Source: Saprospiraceae bacterium (GTDB taxonomy: Bacteria; Bacteroidota; Bacteroidia; Chitinophagales; Saprospiraceae). Taken from it: a DNA stretch of 64,000 bases. Both the position numbers and the translations under genes were made by a program. The stretch spans positions 1,487,501 through 1,551,500 of the forward strand of contig JAHCHX010000001.1 in the NCBI GenBank assembly GCA_026129545.1, read 5' to 3'. Shown piece by piece: positions 1-9,104 of this stretch; position 1 is the first letter of the stretch, and every line of letters starts with the position of its first letter. Under the pieces are notes generated by a model. That model was not told the origin of the DNA. It worked only from the letters and a program-made list of their open reading frames with translations, and made no database searches.

Positions 1-585
1 CGCCACTTCGGCGTATATGTAGCGCGTGTCCTCGCTGTGAAATCGCTTCATGTAGGCACGTTCGAACTCGGGCGTGTCGTCGTAAGGCCCTTCGTACATT
101 CGCAGAGAGGTGATTTGGCAATATGGATTCTCCGTCTTGGTAAGCTGGCGACCTGCGTCCTCGATGTAGAAATACTTGGTGGCGACTTTCTCTCCCTCAA
201 TCCAAGCCTCCCAATAGTAGGTTCCTTTTTTCCAAAAAACGCCTTCTTGCTTGTTGCCCCACCCTTCGCGGATGTAGCCCACTGGGTCGTATTTACTCAC
301 TTTGCGGCGGAAAGGCAGGTTGCAGATTTCCTTGCGTTGTTTTTTCACCGAGTAGCAGCGAATCTCTACGTTTACTTCCCAATCCTCGATGTCGAAGTAT
401 TTGTTGTAAAACGAGAGCTCGGCGTATATATAGGTGGTCTCCAAGCGGTCGAATACTTGGCGATACTTCTTCTTGTTGTCGGCCAGCCATTCGGTGGAGG
501 CGTATATCTTCAATTCGCGGAATTTCCAGCGTTTGAATTCCCCGCTTTCTTGCGGTGCTTGCGATTGATGGGTTCCAAATTGCAT
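1..585 (-). CDS. Repeat-domain protein of unknown function, partial (C-terminus outside window)
   Basis: The reading frame starts at ATG 585 and stays open to the window edge, giving 195 residues without a stop. There is no signal peptide. The visible part is rich in aromatic and charged residues. A first unit runs from about residue 16 (motif ELKIYASTEW) through TTYIYAELSFYN. A second unit appears to start near residue 164 (SLRMYEGPYDD) and reaches DTRYIYAEVA at the edge. The shared YIYAE element suggests a tandem domain. The gene lies 58 bp behind the LytTR regulator on the same strand, so it is probably the third gene of that operon. I recall similar N-termini in large Bacteroidota proteins, some with AAA+ ATPase modules, but no ATPase motif is visible here. 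Function is unknown. Confidence 0.75.
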   Translation of the reverse strand, partial: MQFGTHQSQAPQESGEFKRWKFRELKIYASTEWLADNKKKYRQVFDRLETTYIYAELSFYNKYFDIEDWEVNVEIRCYSVKKQRKEICNLPFRRKVSKYDPVGYIREGWGNKQEGVFWKKGTYYWEAWIEGEKVATKYFYIEDAGRQLTKTENPYCQITSLRMYEGPYDDTPEFERAYMKRFHSEDTRYIYAEVA

Positions 586-643
586 AAAGTCGCTCGGTCG
601 AGTAATAAGTTTTGAGGGGTGGGCTGTGGATGGTCGCGCAACA

Positions 644-1369
644 TCACAACCTGTTCCTGTCAATGAGTTCCAAGAGGTCTTCGCGGTAGTTTTTGCCGAT
701 GGGCAAAAGTTTTGGCTTGTCTTTCTCCTGCACCTCCACCATGTTGCCTTCGATGGCCGCTATTTTGTCCATCGCCACGATGTAGGAGCGGTGGATGCGC
801 TTAAAGCGCCCTTGTGGCAACTTGTCTTCCAAGCTTTTCATGGTTTGCAGCGTGATGACGCGCCCATTGAGCAGCCGAATGATGACGTAATCTTTCAGCC
901 CTTCGATGTAGATGATGTCGTCGAAATTGACCTTGACAAGCTTTTTGTCGGCTTTCACGAAGAAAAACTCCTGCCCGTCGTGGTGCTGAACGGGGGTGCT
1001 ATCTCGAACGGCCATGTCCGCGTGTTCCACTGCCTTGTTCACCGCTTTCACGAATCGCTCCAACGAGATGGGCTTGAGCAAATAATCGAGCGCGTTGAGG
1101 TCAAAACCCTGAATGGCATAATTGGGATAAGCTGTCGTGAACACTATCATGGGAGGCTTGGTGAGCGTCTTCACGAAATCAATGCCGGTGAGTTGCGGCA
1201 TCTGAATATCGAGGAACATGAGGTCTATGTCGTTGTTTTTGAGTGCATCGTTTGCTTCAAGAGCATTGGTGCAGCGCTTCACGAGGTTGAGTTCGGACAT
1301 CTGGCCGATGTAAGTTTCGAGCACGTCAAGTGCAAGGGGTTCGTCGTCAACGATGAGTACGTTTAGCAT
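644..1369 (-). CDS. LytTR-family response regulator
   Basis: A 241-residue two-component regulator. The receiver domain (about 1-120) has the acidic pair D8/D9, phosphoacceptor D54 in FLDIQMP, the T78/T79 switch region and K99 in LLKP. A LytTR DNA-binding domain follows (about 135-238), with FFFVKADKKLVKV and the IHRSYIVA motif typical of the fold. Length is normal for the AlgR/LytR family. It lies 110 bp downstream of the histidine kinase on the same strand and is very likely its partner, acting as a cytoplasmic transcription factor. Its target genes cannot be read from the sequence; the partial gene behind it is the obvious candidate for co-transcription. Confidence 0.95.
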   Translation of the reverse strand: MLNVLIVDDEPLALDVLETYIGQMSELNLVKRCTNALEANDALKNNDIDLMFLDIQMPQLTGIDFVKTLTKPPMIVFTTAYPNYAIQGFDLNALDYLLKPISLERFVKAVNKAVEHADMAVRDSTPVQHHDGQEFFFVKADKKLVKVNFDDIIYIEGLKDYVIIRLLNGRVITLQTMKSLEDKLPQGRFKRIHRSYIVAMDKIAAIEGNMVEVQEKDKPKLLPIGKNYREDLLELIDRNRL

Positions 1370-1479
1370 GAGCAGCAGGGTTTTCGGTCTTGTCTTCGGT
1401 TTCTGAAAACGGTGATTGTGATTTGAGCAGGGTCAAATTTACAACTTTCAAGAAAACATATTGGGAAAGGATTTTTTTG

Positions 1480-2532
1480 CTAAATCATTTTCAGGTACAA
1501 GGTCACGGCGTATCGGTGTGGCTCGTCTTGCACGCTGAGCGTGTGGTTTTCGGGGTAGAGCAGCTGTAGGCGCTGACGAACATTGGCCAGCCCGATGCCG
1601 CCGCTTCGAGGGTGATTTTGTCGCGGCACGCTTTCGGCGGCTTTGCTGTTTTCGATAAAAAACTCGAGGTCTTCGCCTGACACGCGCAATCGCAGCCGCA
1701 CGAACCCTCCGCCCTGAACGTGATGATTGAGGCCGTGCTTGAAACTATTTTCCAAAAAGGGCACAAACAAGAGCGGAGCAACCATTTGGTCGCTGATGTG
1801 GCCCTCGGTGACAAAGCGGATGTCGGCCTCTTTTGGCTGGCGCAGGCGCTCAAGGTCGAGATAATTGTGGATGTACTGAATTTCCTTGCTCAAAAGCACG
1901 CGCCGCTCGTTGCACTCGTAGAGCATATAACGCATGATTTCACTGAGCTTCAGCACGATTTCTGGCGCTTTGTCGCTCTTTTTGAGCGTGAGGGCATATA
2001 GGTTGTTGAGCGTGTTGAACAAAAAATGGGGGTTGATTTGGCTTTTCAGAAAACGCAGCTCGGATTGCATGCTCTGCGTGAGCAGCACTTGTTTTTCGGT
2101 CTGATAGTGCCACCAATCCATGATGACCCGCAGGACGGTGGAAAGCAGCGTGACAAAGAGGTTGCCCAAGAAAAGCAAGAACTGCCCTTCTATGAGATTG
2201 ACGCGATATGTTGGCTCATCGAAGTATTTCAGGTAAAAAACCAACACCATGATGGGCGTGACGATGGCGCAGAGCGCGATGACCAATCCAAAATAGACAA
2301 ATCCGTGTTTGGCCAAATAATTGGGAATCAAGTACAGCAGGTTCGCATAGACCAAAAAAGCATAGAACAGCAGGTGAATGGCCTCGTCTATCATGGCCAT
2401 TTGGAGGTCGCCGTTTTTGAGGTAATTCGACCAGAGCATGATGCTGAACAACATCAGCCAGAACAACCCGTGATAGACAGGTCGCCTGTTGAGGAAGCGA
2501 TAGATATTGTCGAGCAGCTGACGGGTTCTCAT
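1480..2532 (-). CDS. LytS-type sensor histidine kinase
   Basis: A 350-residue membrane histidine kinase of the His_kinase family (PF06580). Four hydrophobic segments occupy about residues 20-140, followed by a short coiled linker and the phosphoacceptor H169 in SQINPHFLFN. The ATPase part has the N-box PFLENSFKHG and the G-box GGIGLANVRQRL. There is no separate sensor domain, so the membrane segments probably do the sensing. I start at ATG 2532 (MRTRQLL); the frame is open upstream to ATG 2664, but those residues look non-coding. The LytTR regulator follows on the same strand. The gene is divergent from the pterin genes, and 206 bp separate the two starts. Confidence 0.92.
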   Translation of the reverse strand: MRTRQLLDNIYRFLNRRPVYHGLFWLMLFSIMLWSNYLKNGDLQMAMIDEAIHLLFYAFLVYANLLYLIPNYLAKHGFVYFGLVIALCAIVTPIMVLVFYLKYFDEPTYRVNLIEGQFLLFLGNLFVTLLSTVLRVIMDWWHYQTEKQVLLTQSMQSELRFLKSQINPHFLFNTLNNLYALTLKKSDKAPEIVLKLSEIMRYMLYECNERRVLLSKEIQYIHNYLDLERLRQPKEADIRFVTEGHISDQMVAPLLFVPFLENSFKHGLNHHVQGGGFVRLRLRVSGEDLEFFIENSKAAESVPRQNHPRSGGIGLANVRQRLQLLYPENHTLSVQDEPHRYAVTLYLKMI

Positions 2533-2738
2533 ACCGTTCAGAGGAATGGTGGTCGGTGGTTTGTGACAGTTGACTGCAAAAAAACCGCTGACGTGTCGCG
2601 TGGTTTTTATTTTTAGATAAAACGGGAAACCATGCGGATGAAGCAGCGGTTTCGTGACTTCCAAACGGCATCAACGACTAAAGGCATGAAAGCGGTTTTA
2701 GACATACATTTGTGCCCGAAAAAAGAAGGGATTTTCCA

Positions 2739-3155
2739 ATGGTTTACATCACAAGAATCGAAAGATTCAATGCCGCCCACAAACTCTGGGTGGACGACTG
2801 GACAGAAGAACAGAATCGCGAAGTGTTCGGCAAATGCTCCAACAAAAACTGGCACGGCCATAACTACACGCTCCACGTCACGGTGAAAGGTCGCCCCGAC
2901 CCCGTCACAGGGTTTATCATGGACGTGAAGAAATTGAGCGACCTCATCAAATCGCACGTCATTGAGCATCTTGACCACAGCAACCTCAATCTCGACGTTG
3001 ATTTTATCCCCAAGGGGATGCAACCAACCACGGAGAACCTTGTTATGGTGATTTGGCAACGCTTGGCTAAGGCCATTGAGCCTTTCCCCTGCCAATTACA
3101 CGCCCTTAAACTTTGGGAAACAGAGACTATTTACGCAGAGTATTACGGGGAATAA
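2739..3155 (+). CDS. 6-pyruvoyl-tetrahydropterin synthase / 6-carboxytetrahydropterin synthase family
   Basis: A 138-residue PTPS/QueD-family enzyme. Zinc ligands are H14 (NAAHKL), H39 and H41 (WHGHNY), and the catalytic Cys is C33 in GKCSNKNWHGHNY. This spacing, with four residues between the Cys and WHGH, resembles animal-type PTPS more than the shorter CxxxHGH of classical QueD. The substrate is dihydroneopterin triphosphate, made by the GTP cyclohydrolase encoded 110 bp downstream on the same strand. The product could feed queuosine or a tetrahydrobiopterin-like cofactor; the window holds no sepiapterin reductase or queC/queE gene to decide. The start at ATG 2739 was chosen because conserved sequence (MVYITRIERF) begins there; an upstream ATG at 2712 is less likely. 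Confidence 0.9.
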   Translation: MVYITRIERFNAAHKLWVDDWTEEQNREVFGKCSNKNWHGHNYTLHVTVKGRPDPVTGFIMDVKKLSDLIKSHVIEHLDHSNLNLDVDFIPKGMQPTTENLVMVIWQRLAKAIEPFPCQLHALKLWETETIYAEYYGE

Positions 3156-3265
3156 AGCGGAAACGCCGATTGGGAAAAATGCAGATGCGCCTTTCGCAAA
3201 TTCCTCATTGACAGAACGTTCCTGCCGAGTCTCTCGATCTGAACGCGCCACAACTCAACGACCGC

Positions 3266-3862
3266 ATGGCTTACCGGAAATCAGACCATTACGACGATTC
3301 GCTCACCAATCTCCTCAAAAATGGCTACCACGAAATGCTGGCTGGCTTAGGCGAGGATGTTTCCAGGGAAGGCATCCTGAAAACACCCGAACGAGCCGCC
3401 AAGGCCATGCAATTCCTGACACAAGGCTACAAGCAGGATGCGGCCCAGATTATCCGCTCCGCCATGTTTAAGGAGGATTACAGCGAGATGGTCATCGTGA
3501 AAGACATTGAGCTGTACTCCTTGTGCGAACATCATATCCTGCCATTTTTTGGGAAAGCTCACGTTGCCTACATTCCGAATGGCTATATTGTTGGTCTGAG
3601 CAAAATCCCGCGCGTGGTGGATGTGTTTGCACGACGCCTGCAAGTACAGGAACGGCTTACCCTTGAAGTAAGGGATGTGATTCAAGAAACCCTCCAACCG
3701 CTCGGCGTGGCTGTGGTAGTGGAAGCCCAGCACCTGTGCATGATGATGCGCGGGGTGCAGAAACAAAACTCCGTGACCACCACCTCAGCCTTCACTGGCG
3801 AATTTAGAAACGAAGAGACAAGAAGCGAGTTTCTTCGTTTGATTGGCGCGAAACTCCACTAA
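3266..3862 (+). CDS. folE: GTP cyclohydrolase I
   Basis: A 198-residue type I GTP cyclohydrolase that converts GTP to 7,8-dihydroneopterin triphosphate in the cytoplasm. The zinc-binding motif LCEHH gives C87 and H90, with the third ligand Cys in HLCMMMRG (about residue 158). The family signature near [12 protein letters not shown] and the C-terminal SEFLRLI are present, and length is normal. It pairs with the PTPS gene just upstream. The TAA stop at 3860-3862 is followed in the same frame by a long open frame encoding a membrane protein with no ATG, GTG or TTG start before 3980 (see the next gene). Confidence 0.97.
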   Translation: MAYRKSDHYDDSLTNLLKNGYHEMLAGLGEDVSREGILKTPERAAKAMQFLTQGYKQDAAQIIRSAMFKEDYSEMVIVKDIELYSLCEHHILPFFGKAHVAYIPNGYIVGLSKIPRVVDVFARRLQVQERLTLEVRDVIQETLQPLGVAVVVEAQHLCMMMRGVQKQNSVTTTSAFTGEFRNEETRSEFLRLIGAKLH

Positions 3863-3979
3863 TTTCGCCCCAAAATCACGGTAGCCATCTCTAAGCCTTT
3901 TTTCCAACTGCTCCCATTTTTTGCTTGCGTCATTGCCTTCGTCGGCTCCGCACAACACGACCCTTTTTTCTGGGACACG

Positions 3980-5284
3980 GTGCAGTTAGCCTCCAAACAC
4001 GCCCATCACTTTTACGAAAACGACCTGCTGTGGCTGCCCCTCCCCGAAGACATTGACAGTGGCCACCCACCCACTTTTGGCTATTATCTGGCCTGCGCGT
4101 GGTCGTTTTTCGGCAAAACTCTGCCCGTCAGTCATTGGGCCATGCTGCCTTTTTTGTTGCTAAATGTGTGGCTGCTCTATCGTTTGGGGCAGCAAATAGG
4201 CGATGGCCGTTGGGCCTTTTGGCTGCTTCCCCTCGTCCTCTTAGACCCCGTGGTGGCCAGCCAAAGCACCCTTGTCAGTCCAGACATAGTGCTAACGTGC
4301 GGCTTCTTGTTCGCCCTCAATGGCATATTGGACAAACACCGAACATTTGTCGTGTTCGGCATTCTCATGCTCTGTATGATTAGCCTGCGCGGCATGATGA
4401 CCGCTGGCGCTTTGTTCATGTGGCAGGCAATACTGCATGGACGTAATTTGAGCAAGCTCGTCGGGGGCGCAGCCCCCTTTTTGCCGGGCTTTGCCTTCGC
4501 CGCCTGGTTTTTTGGGTGGCACCAAGCGGCCACCGGATGGATAGGCATGCATCCGAACTCGCCTTGGGCACCCACTTTCGAGCCTGCGAAGGACGCGATG
4601 CTTTTCCGAAACCTAATGGTCGTTGGCTGGCGCTGGCTCGACTTTGGCCGATTGTTCGAATGGCTCCTTTTGGCATGGCTTGGCTGGAGATACTGGCCAC
4701 AGATAAAGAGCAACCATACCGCCCGCCATTTCGTCTTATTGTTGTTGTGCCTCGTTGCATTTTTGTCACCATCTGCGTTGCTCTTCGCCAACGTATCTGC
4801 GCATCGTTATTTTTTGCCGGGGTTTATCGCGCTGCATTTGCTTGTTTTTCAATTAGTTGCCACCATCAGATTCAAGAAAATTCGACCAAATCATTTGCTG
4901 ACGACCCTCATCATCCTCTTTGCCTTGAGCAACTTATGGGTCTATCCTCGCGGTATCTCTGTGGGTTGGGATGCTACCTTGGCGCACATACCTTACCATC
5001 GGCTGCGGGCAGAGGCCGTTTCATTTCTAGAACAAGAATCCATTGATTTTGCGCTCGTCGGCTCATATTTCCCCAATCTGAACACCGGAGAGCACCTGTT
5101 ACTCAATGGCGACCCACGACGTTTTTCAGGGAAAGACTTTGTGCGCAATCAATATGTTTTCGCATCCAATGTCTTCAACGACATTTCCGACGAGGATTTT
5201 CACATCCTGCAACGCGATTGGACGCTGCGAAAAAGTTGGACAGCAGCCTCAGTGTGGGTCGAGATTTATCAGAAAAAACATTGA
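3980..5284 (+). CDS. GT-C-type membrane glycosyltransferase-like protein (start uncertain)
   Basis: A polytopic membrane protein of at least 434 residues with about nine to ten hydrophobic segments. The layout resembles GT-C glycosyltransferases of the GT39/ArnT kind, with an acidic first loop (DPFFWDT, then EDIDSGHPPTFGY). The first ordinary start codon is GTG 3980, but clearly coding residues lie upstream in the same frame: a hydrophobic stretch (PFFQLLPFFACVIAFVG) followed by the DPFFWD motif. The frame is open back to the folE stop at 3860 and contains only ATC (3875, 3887), CTG (3908) and ATT (3932) as unusual start options. The true N-terminus is therefore probably near 3875-3908. Substrate unknown; a lipid-linked sugar donor is likely by family. 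Confidence 0.7.
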   Translation: MQLASKHAHHFYENDLLWLPLPEDIDSGHPPTFGYYLACAWSFFGKTLPVSHWAMLPFLLLNVWLLYRLGQQIGDGRWAFWLLPLVLLDPVVASQSTLVSPDIVLTCGFLFALNGILDKHRTFVVFGILMLCMISLRGMMTAGALFMWQAILHGRNLSKLVGGAAPFLPGFAFAAWFFGWHQAATGWIGMHPNSPWAPTFEPAKDAMLFRNLMVVGWRWLDFGRLFEWLLLAWLGWRYWPQIKSNHTARHFVLLLLCLVAFLSPSALLFANVSAHRYFLPGFIALHLLVFQLVATIRFKKIRPNHLLTTLIILFALSNLWVYPRGISVGWDATLAHIPYHRLRAEAVSFLEQESIDFALVGSYFPNLNTGEHLLLNGDPRRFSGKDFVRNQYVFASNVFNDISDEDFHILQRDWTLRKSWTAASVWVEIYQKKH

Positions 5285-5475
5285 AACACTTGATGTGTTT
5301 TCAAAAACATAAAATTTGCACTCCGAAAAATATATTGTCAAAGCCGACCTTTAAAGGCCAAAAGTTTGGGGAAACCCGCCATTCAACGAGGCATCTTTTT
5401 TTTCTTGCTGGAAAAAATATAAATTGCCGCGCCAACTTTCACAACGCATTGTCGTCCAAGCCCTATTTTAGTTTT

Positions 5476-8400
5476 ATGCAAGTTTCCATCCGCACACTAC
5501 TCCCCATACTCCTCTCTCTTTTCTCACATATCGCTTTCGCACAAGACTGCGCCAGCCTGATTATCGAAAACAAAAAAATATCGGGTGTTCAGCTAGCTCG
5601 CACCTCTTCGCTGACCGTCGTCGTGCGTGGCAGTTACAACTATGGCATCGAATTCTTCACCGACGAAAAAGGCATCTTTGCTCGTTTCACCTCTGTGGGC
5701 GGCATCGAGTTCAATCAAGACGACCAAGTCGCATTCGTTGATGCCAACGGCAAAGAGCAGATTTACAAATTCATTGGAATGGATGAAGTGGTCACAGGCA
5801 CCGTCCCTACCCACCGAAACAATCTGCGCCTCGACCTCGATGCCCTCCGATGGATTGCAGGCACAACCATCACAGGCATCAACTTCATCAACTTCGTGGA
5901 TCGCCAGAAGTACAAGTTTACCATCAACCCCAATCGCCAATCAGAACTAAAAACACTTGCCTCATGCTTCTTGACCGCCCTTGACCAAGGCTCGGTGAAA
6001 GACACCCCCGGAGCAGCTATCGTACCACCCGGCAAAACAGCCGAATCAGGAGCATCCACCACAGGAACCGGCAAGCCTGGTGCAAAAACTGCCGCCACCA
6101 CAGGAAGCGGCGCACCCGCCAGCGATAACGAAGTGACCAACCTGCGGGCCGAACTGGAAAAGACCAAAGAGACGCTGCGCAAAGAAATCCAATTGGAAAA
6201 AGAACGCGCAGAGGCCATCAAGGCCCAATTGCAACAAGAAGTGGCCGCAGCACGCGAAGCAGCCAACCAGAAAAAACTGGAATACTCCAACGAGGTACTC
6301 GAAGCCCGCAAAAACAGCCTTGCCGAGATAGAAAAAGCGAAAGCCGAGGCGCAGTCCTACATCGCTCAAACACGCTCCAAAGCAGAGACCGAAGTCACCA
6401 AAATCACCGCAAATGTGGAAGAGGCTCGCCGCAACGCTGGCGAGGAAATACAAAAAGCAAGGCTCGCCTCTGCCGAAGAAGTGCAAAAAGCGCGTGAAAA
6501 CGCAGCCAAAGAAATCGCCTCCGTCAAGGAAAAACTCGAACAAGCCAAACTCCAGTATGCCGACGAAATCGCCACCGCCCGCGGCAATGCAGATGAAGAA
6601 CTCAAGCGCATCCGAGCAGAAAACACCCGCGCCATCACCGAGGCCCGCGAACGAGCCAAAACCGAGCAAGACAAAACCACAGAGGATGTGGTGACGAGCA
6701 AAAAAACCGCAGCAGAACAAATCCTCAAAATACGCGAGGAAACCGCCAATGAAATAGCCAAGACACGAGAAAACACCGTGCTCGAAAAACAACGGCTCGC
6801 AGCCGAGCTCGCCGAAAGCCGCCGCAAAGCCGCCGAAGAAAAGGCGCTCGTGCAGCAAAACTCCGCCAATGAACTGGCCGAAATCAAAGAGAACGTGGCC
6901 AAGCAAAAAGAAGCCTCCGCCACCGAAGTGGCAGAGGCGCGCAAACGCGCCGCAGAAGAAGTAGGCCGCATCCGCAGCGAGGTGGCCAACCAACAAAAAG
7001 CCGCAGAAGATGAAAAAGCCGACATTGCCAAACAGGTGTCGGACAGCAAGCAAAAAGCGGCTCAAACCATCCAACAAGTGCAAGATGAGGAGCGAAAGGC
7101 CATCGCGGATGCACAGGCACGCAGCAAAGCACAACGCGACTCCATCGCTACCCAAGTCGCCGTCTCCAAGAAGAAAGCAGATGAAGAAATTGCACGCATC
7201 CAAGAAGAATTGAACAAGGCCATCGCAGCCGCCAAAGAACAGGAAAACAAAATCAAACAGCAAAGCGCCGAAGAAGTGCAAAAAGCACGAGAGCGCAGCG
7301 CGCAGGAAGCCATCAAAGCCCAAGAAGAAGCCCGCGCCAAAGTGCAGGAAGCCAACACCAAAGCAGACCAAGCACAAAAACTTTATGCCGACGAAGTAGC
7401 AAGCTCCAAGCAGACAGCGGAAGAGCGCATCAAACAAATCCAAGCCGAAGCCGCCGCAGCAGTAGCGGAGGCCAAAAAGAAACAGCAGGAAACCATGACC
7501 GCCTCCGCTAGCGAAGTGGCGAGCTCGCGCGAAAAAGCCGCGGCAGAAATAGCAGCAGCCAAAGAGAAAGCAGCGCAGGAAATCGCCGCCGCCCGCGAGG
7601 CACAAGTGAGAGCGCAACAGGAAAGCAGCAACGCCGTCGCCGAGGCAAAACGACAAAGCGCGCAAGCTATCCTCGCCGTGAAAACTGCCGAAGCCGACAG
7701 TATCCGGGTAGCCCGCGAAAGCAGCGCCGCCCAACGCCAAAGCCTTGCCAACGAGGTAGCAGAGGCTCGCCAAAAAGCAGCCTCCGAGATAGCAGCGGCC
7801 AACCAACAAGCAGCCAACGAAGTGAAAACAGCGCGTGAAAATGCGGCACGCGAGAAACAACTCAGCGCAGAAGCAGTCGGCAAAGCCAAGCAAGAAGCCG
7901 CCGAACAAATCGCCTCAACCCGCGAAAACGCAGCCAAGGAAGTGGCCACTATCAAGCAACAGTCCATCGAGGCCATAGCAGCCGCCAAAAAAGATGCCGA
8001 TGAAAAAAAAGCGGCTTATGCCAAAGAAGTGATGGATGCTCAAGAACGCTCGCGCAAAGAAGTGAACGAAGCACGAACACAAGCCGCCGCCGCCGTGGCC
8101 GAGGCACGCAAAGATGCCGAAGACAAGCGCAAGCAATACGCAGCCGAAGCAGCCGAAGCCCGCAAACGCACCACCGAGGAAATTGCAGCCGTGCAAAAAG
8201 AAACCGCCGACGCCGTGCAGAAGGCAAGGCAAGAATCAGCGGCTACCATCGCGCAAACCCGTGAGAATGAAGCCAAGGAAATAGCAAGCATAAAGTCCCA
8301 AAGCGCAGCTGAGGTGGCCAAGGTCAAAAATGAAACCGCGCAAATCATAGCTGCCGAAAACAAAAAAGCGGAGGAAGCCAAGCAACGCCAAGCAGCCGAA

Positions 8401-8541
8401 AGTCAAAAAGCGGAGGAGGCGCAGAAAAAACACGCCACCGAAGCACAGAAATTGACACAGCTCCAAGCAGAGGTGAAAAAGGCAGAAGACGAGTTGCGCA
8501 GGCTAAAGGAAGAGACAGAAAAATTGAAGAAGAAGGAGTGA
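5476..8541 (+). CDS. Secreted coiled-coil protein with 40-residue superrepeat
   Basis: A 1021-residue protein. Signal peptide at residues 1-24 (ends IAFAQ), then a small globular domain of about 150 residues, a Gly/Thr/Ala/Pro linker (about 180-215), then a Glu/Lys/Ala-rich helical rod to the C-terminus. The rod is built on a marker of the form E-V-A-x-A-R that recurs at 40-residue spacing. I count 16 markers from residue 273 to 891; twelve of the fifteen gaps are exactly 40, two are 51 (40+11) and one is 36. Forty residues equals 11+11+11+7, the expected mix of hendecads and a heptad. There is no sorting domain or membrane anchor. I start at ATG 5476 because the signal peptide begins there. 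Probably a periplasmic or surface spacer; function unknown. Confidence 0.88.
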   Translation: MQVSIRTLLPILLSLFSHIAFAQDCASLIIENKKISGVQLARTSSLTVVVRGSYNYGIEFFTDEKGIFARFTSVGGIEFNQDDQVAFVDANGKEQIYKFIGMDEVVTGTVPTHRNNLRLDLDALRWIAGTTITGINFINFVDRQKYKFTINPNRQSELKTLASCFLTALDQGSVKDTPGAAIVPPGKTAESGASTTGTGKPGAKTAATTGSGAPASDNEVTNLRAELEKTKETLRKEIQLEKERAEAIKAQLQQEVAAAREAANQKKLEYSNEVLEARKNSLAEIEKAKAEAQSYIAQTRSKAETEVTKITANVEEARRNAGEEIQKARLASAEEVQKARENAAKEIASVKEKLEQAKLQYADEIATARGNADEELKRIRAENTRAITEARERAKTEQDKTTEDVVTSKKTAAEQILKIREETANEIAKTRENTVLEKQRLAAELAESRRKAAEEKALVQQNSANELAEIKENVAKQKEASATEVAEARKRAAEEVGRIRSEVANQQKAAEDEKADIAKQVSDSKQKAAQTIQQVQDEERKAIADAQARSKAQRDSIATQVAVSKKKADEEIARIQEELNKAIAAAKEQENKIKQQSAEEVQKARERSAQEAIKAQEEARAKVQEANTKADQAQKLYADEVASSKQTAEERIKQIQAEAAAAVAEAKKKQQETMTASASEVASSREKAAAEIAAAKEKAAQEIAAAREAQVRAQQESSNAVAEAKRQSAQAILAVKTAEADSIRVARESSAAQRQSLANEVAEARQKAASEIAAANQQAANEVKTARENAAREKQLSAEAVGKAKQEAAEQIASTRENAAKEVATIKQQSIEAIAAAKKDADEKKAAYAKEVMDAQERSRKEVNEARTQAAAAVAEARKDAEDKRKQYAAEAAEARKRTTEEIAAVQKETADAVQKARQESAATIAQTRENEAKEIASIKSQSAAEVAKVKNETAQIIAAENKKAEEAKQRQAAESQKAEEAQKKHATEAQKLTQLQAEVKKAEDELRRLKEETEKLKKKE
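6292..8265 (+). repeat. 120-bp (40-codon) degenerate tandem repeats inside the coiled-coil gene
   Basis: About 16 degenerate units, each 120 bp, start at codons for EVLEAR (6292) and run to the unit beginning EAAEAR (8146). Two units carry an 11-residue (33-bp) insertion and one is 4 residues short. DNA identity between units is low, so the period is mainly visible in the protein. Confidence 0.85.
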
Positions 8542-8549
8542 TATCTGTC

Positions 8550-9104
8550 TCATAAGTCCATGAATTGCAGGATGGTCTCCACCCAATTCTCCACAGGCGC
8601 ATCCTCCTCGAATTTTAAAACCGGGCAGGCAAGTTGTTCCAACCATCGCAACTCACTTGCCCGGTTTCTTAGGTTGTCATTTTCAAAATCATACCTTTTG
8701 GCCCACGTCAGAAACTTCTCATAAACCAAATGTAAATCACCTCCTTCCGACAGCCTTTCCCGCCCATAGCGACGGACTTCGCGTTCTTGGATGCGAGCAA
8801 GCCGCACCGTCATTGGCAAACCGAGATGCACGACCAAATCAAAACGCGAGGCAAACACATCGCCCCAACCACACACGGCACCGGAAAGCACCCAAGCATC
8901 CGAATCTGCCAAATCTCTCCCCATAAGTTTCCTGCGATGTTCCACATTTCTTTTTCTCCGAAAAGGCAAATCGTCGTCGGTGAACCAAACGTAGTCATCA
9001 GTATCAAAATGAAAAAAGCCCAGCCGCTCGGCTAAGGCCTTCCCCAACGTCGTGACACCCGAGCCGGGCGCCCCTAAAATATGGATATGACGATAACGGC
9101 CCAA
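8550..9104 (-). CDS. P-loop nucleoside/adenylate kinase-like protein
   Basis: A 184-residue cytoplasmic P-loop protein with Walker A GAPGSGVTT at residues 10-18 and a downstream pattern (FHFDTDDYVW, then WVLSGAVCGWGD) like the FlaR/topology-modulation kinases annotated as AAA or adenylate kinase-like. The substrate is unknown. The start is TTG at 9104, directly behind the TGA stop of the protease gene; a GAGGAG sequence sits just upstream, so translation is probably coupled. No ATG is available near this point. The gene meets the coiled-coil gene tail to tail with 8 bp between stops. Confidence 0.8.
   Translation of the reverse strand: MGRYRHIHILGAPGSGVTTLGKALAERLGFFHFDTDDYVWFTDDDLPFRRKRNVEHRRKLMGRDLADSDAWVLSGAVCGWGDVFASRFDLVVHLGLPMTVRLARIQEREVRRYGRERLSEGGDLHLVYEKFLTWAKRYDFENDNLRNRASELRWLEQLACPVLKFEEDAPVENWVETILQFMDL

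Noticed and set aside
6046..7908. A 620-residue open frame antisense to the coiled-coil gene
   Set aside because: Its Cys, Phe, Gly and Leu bias mirrors the repeated Ala/Glu/Lys codons of the real gene; there is no start context or domain.
6292..8265. CRISPR-like regular repeats
   Set aside because: The 120-bp period is at protein level with low DNA identity and no spacers; no cas genes are present.
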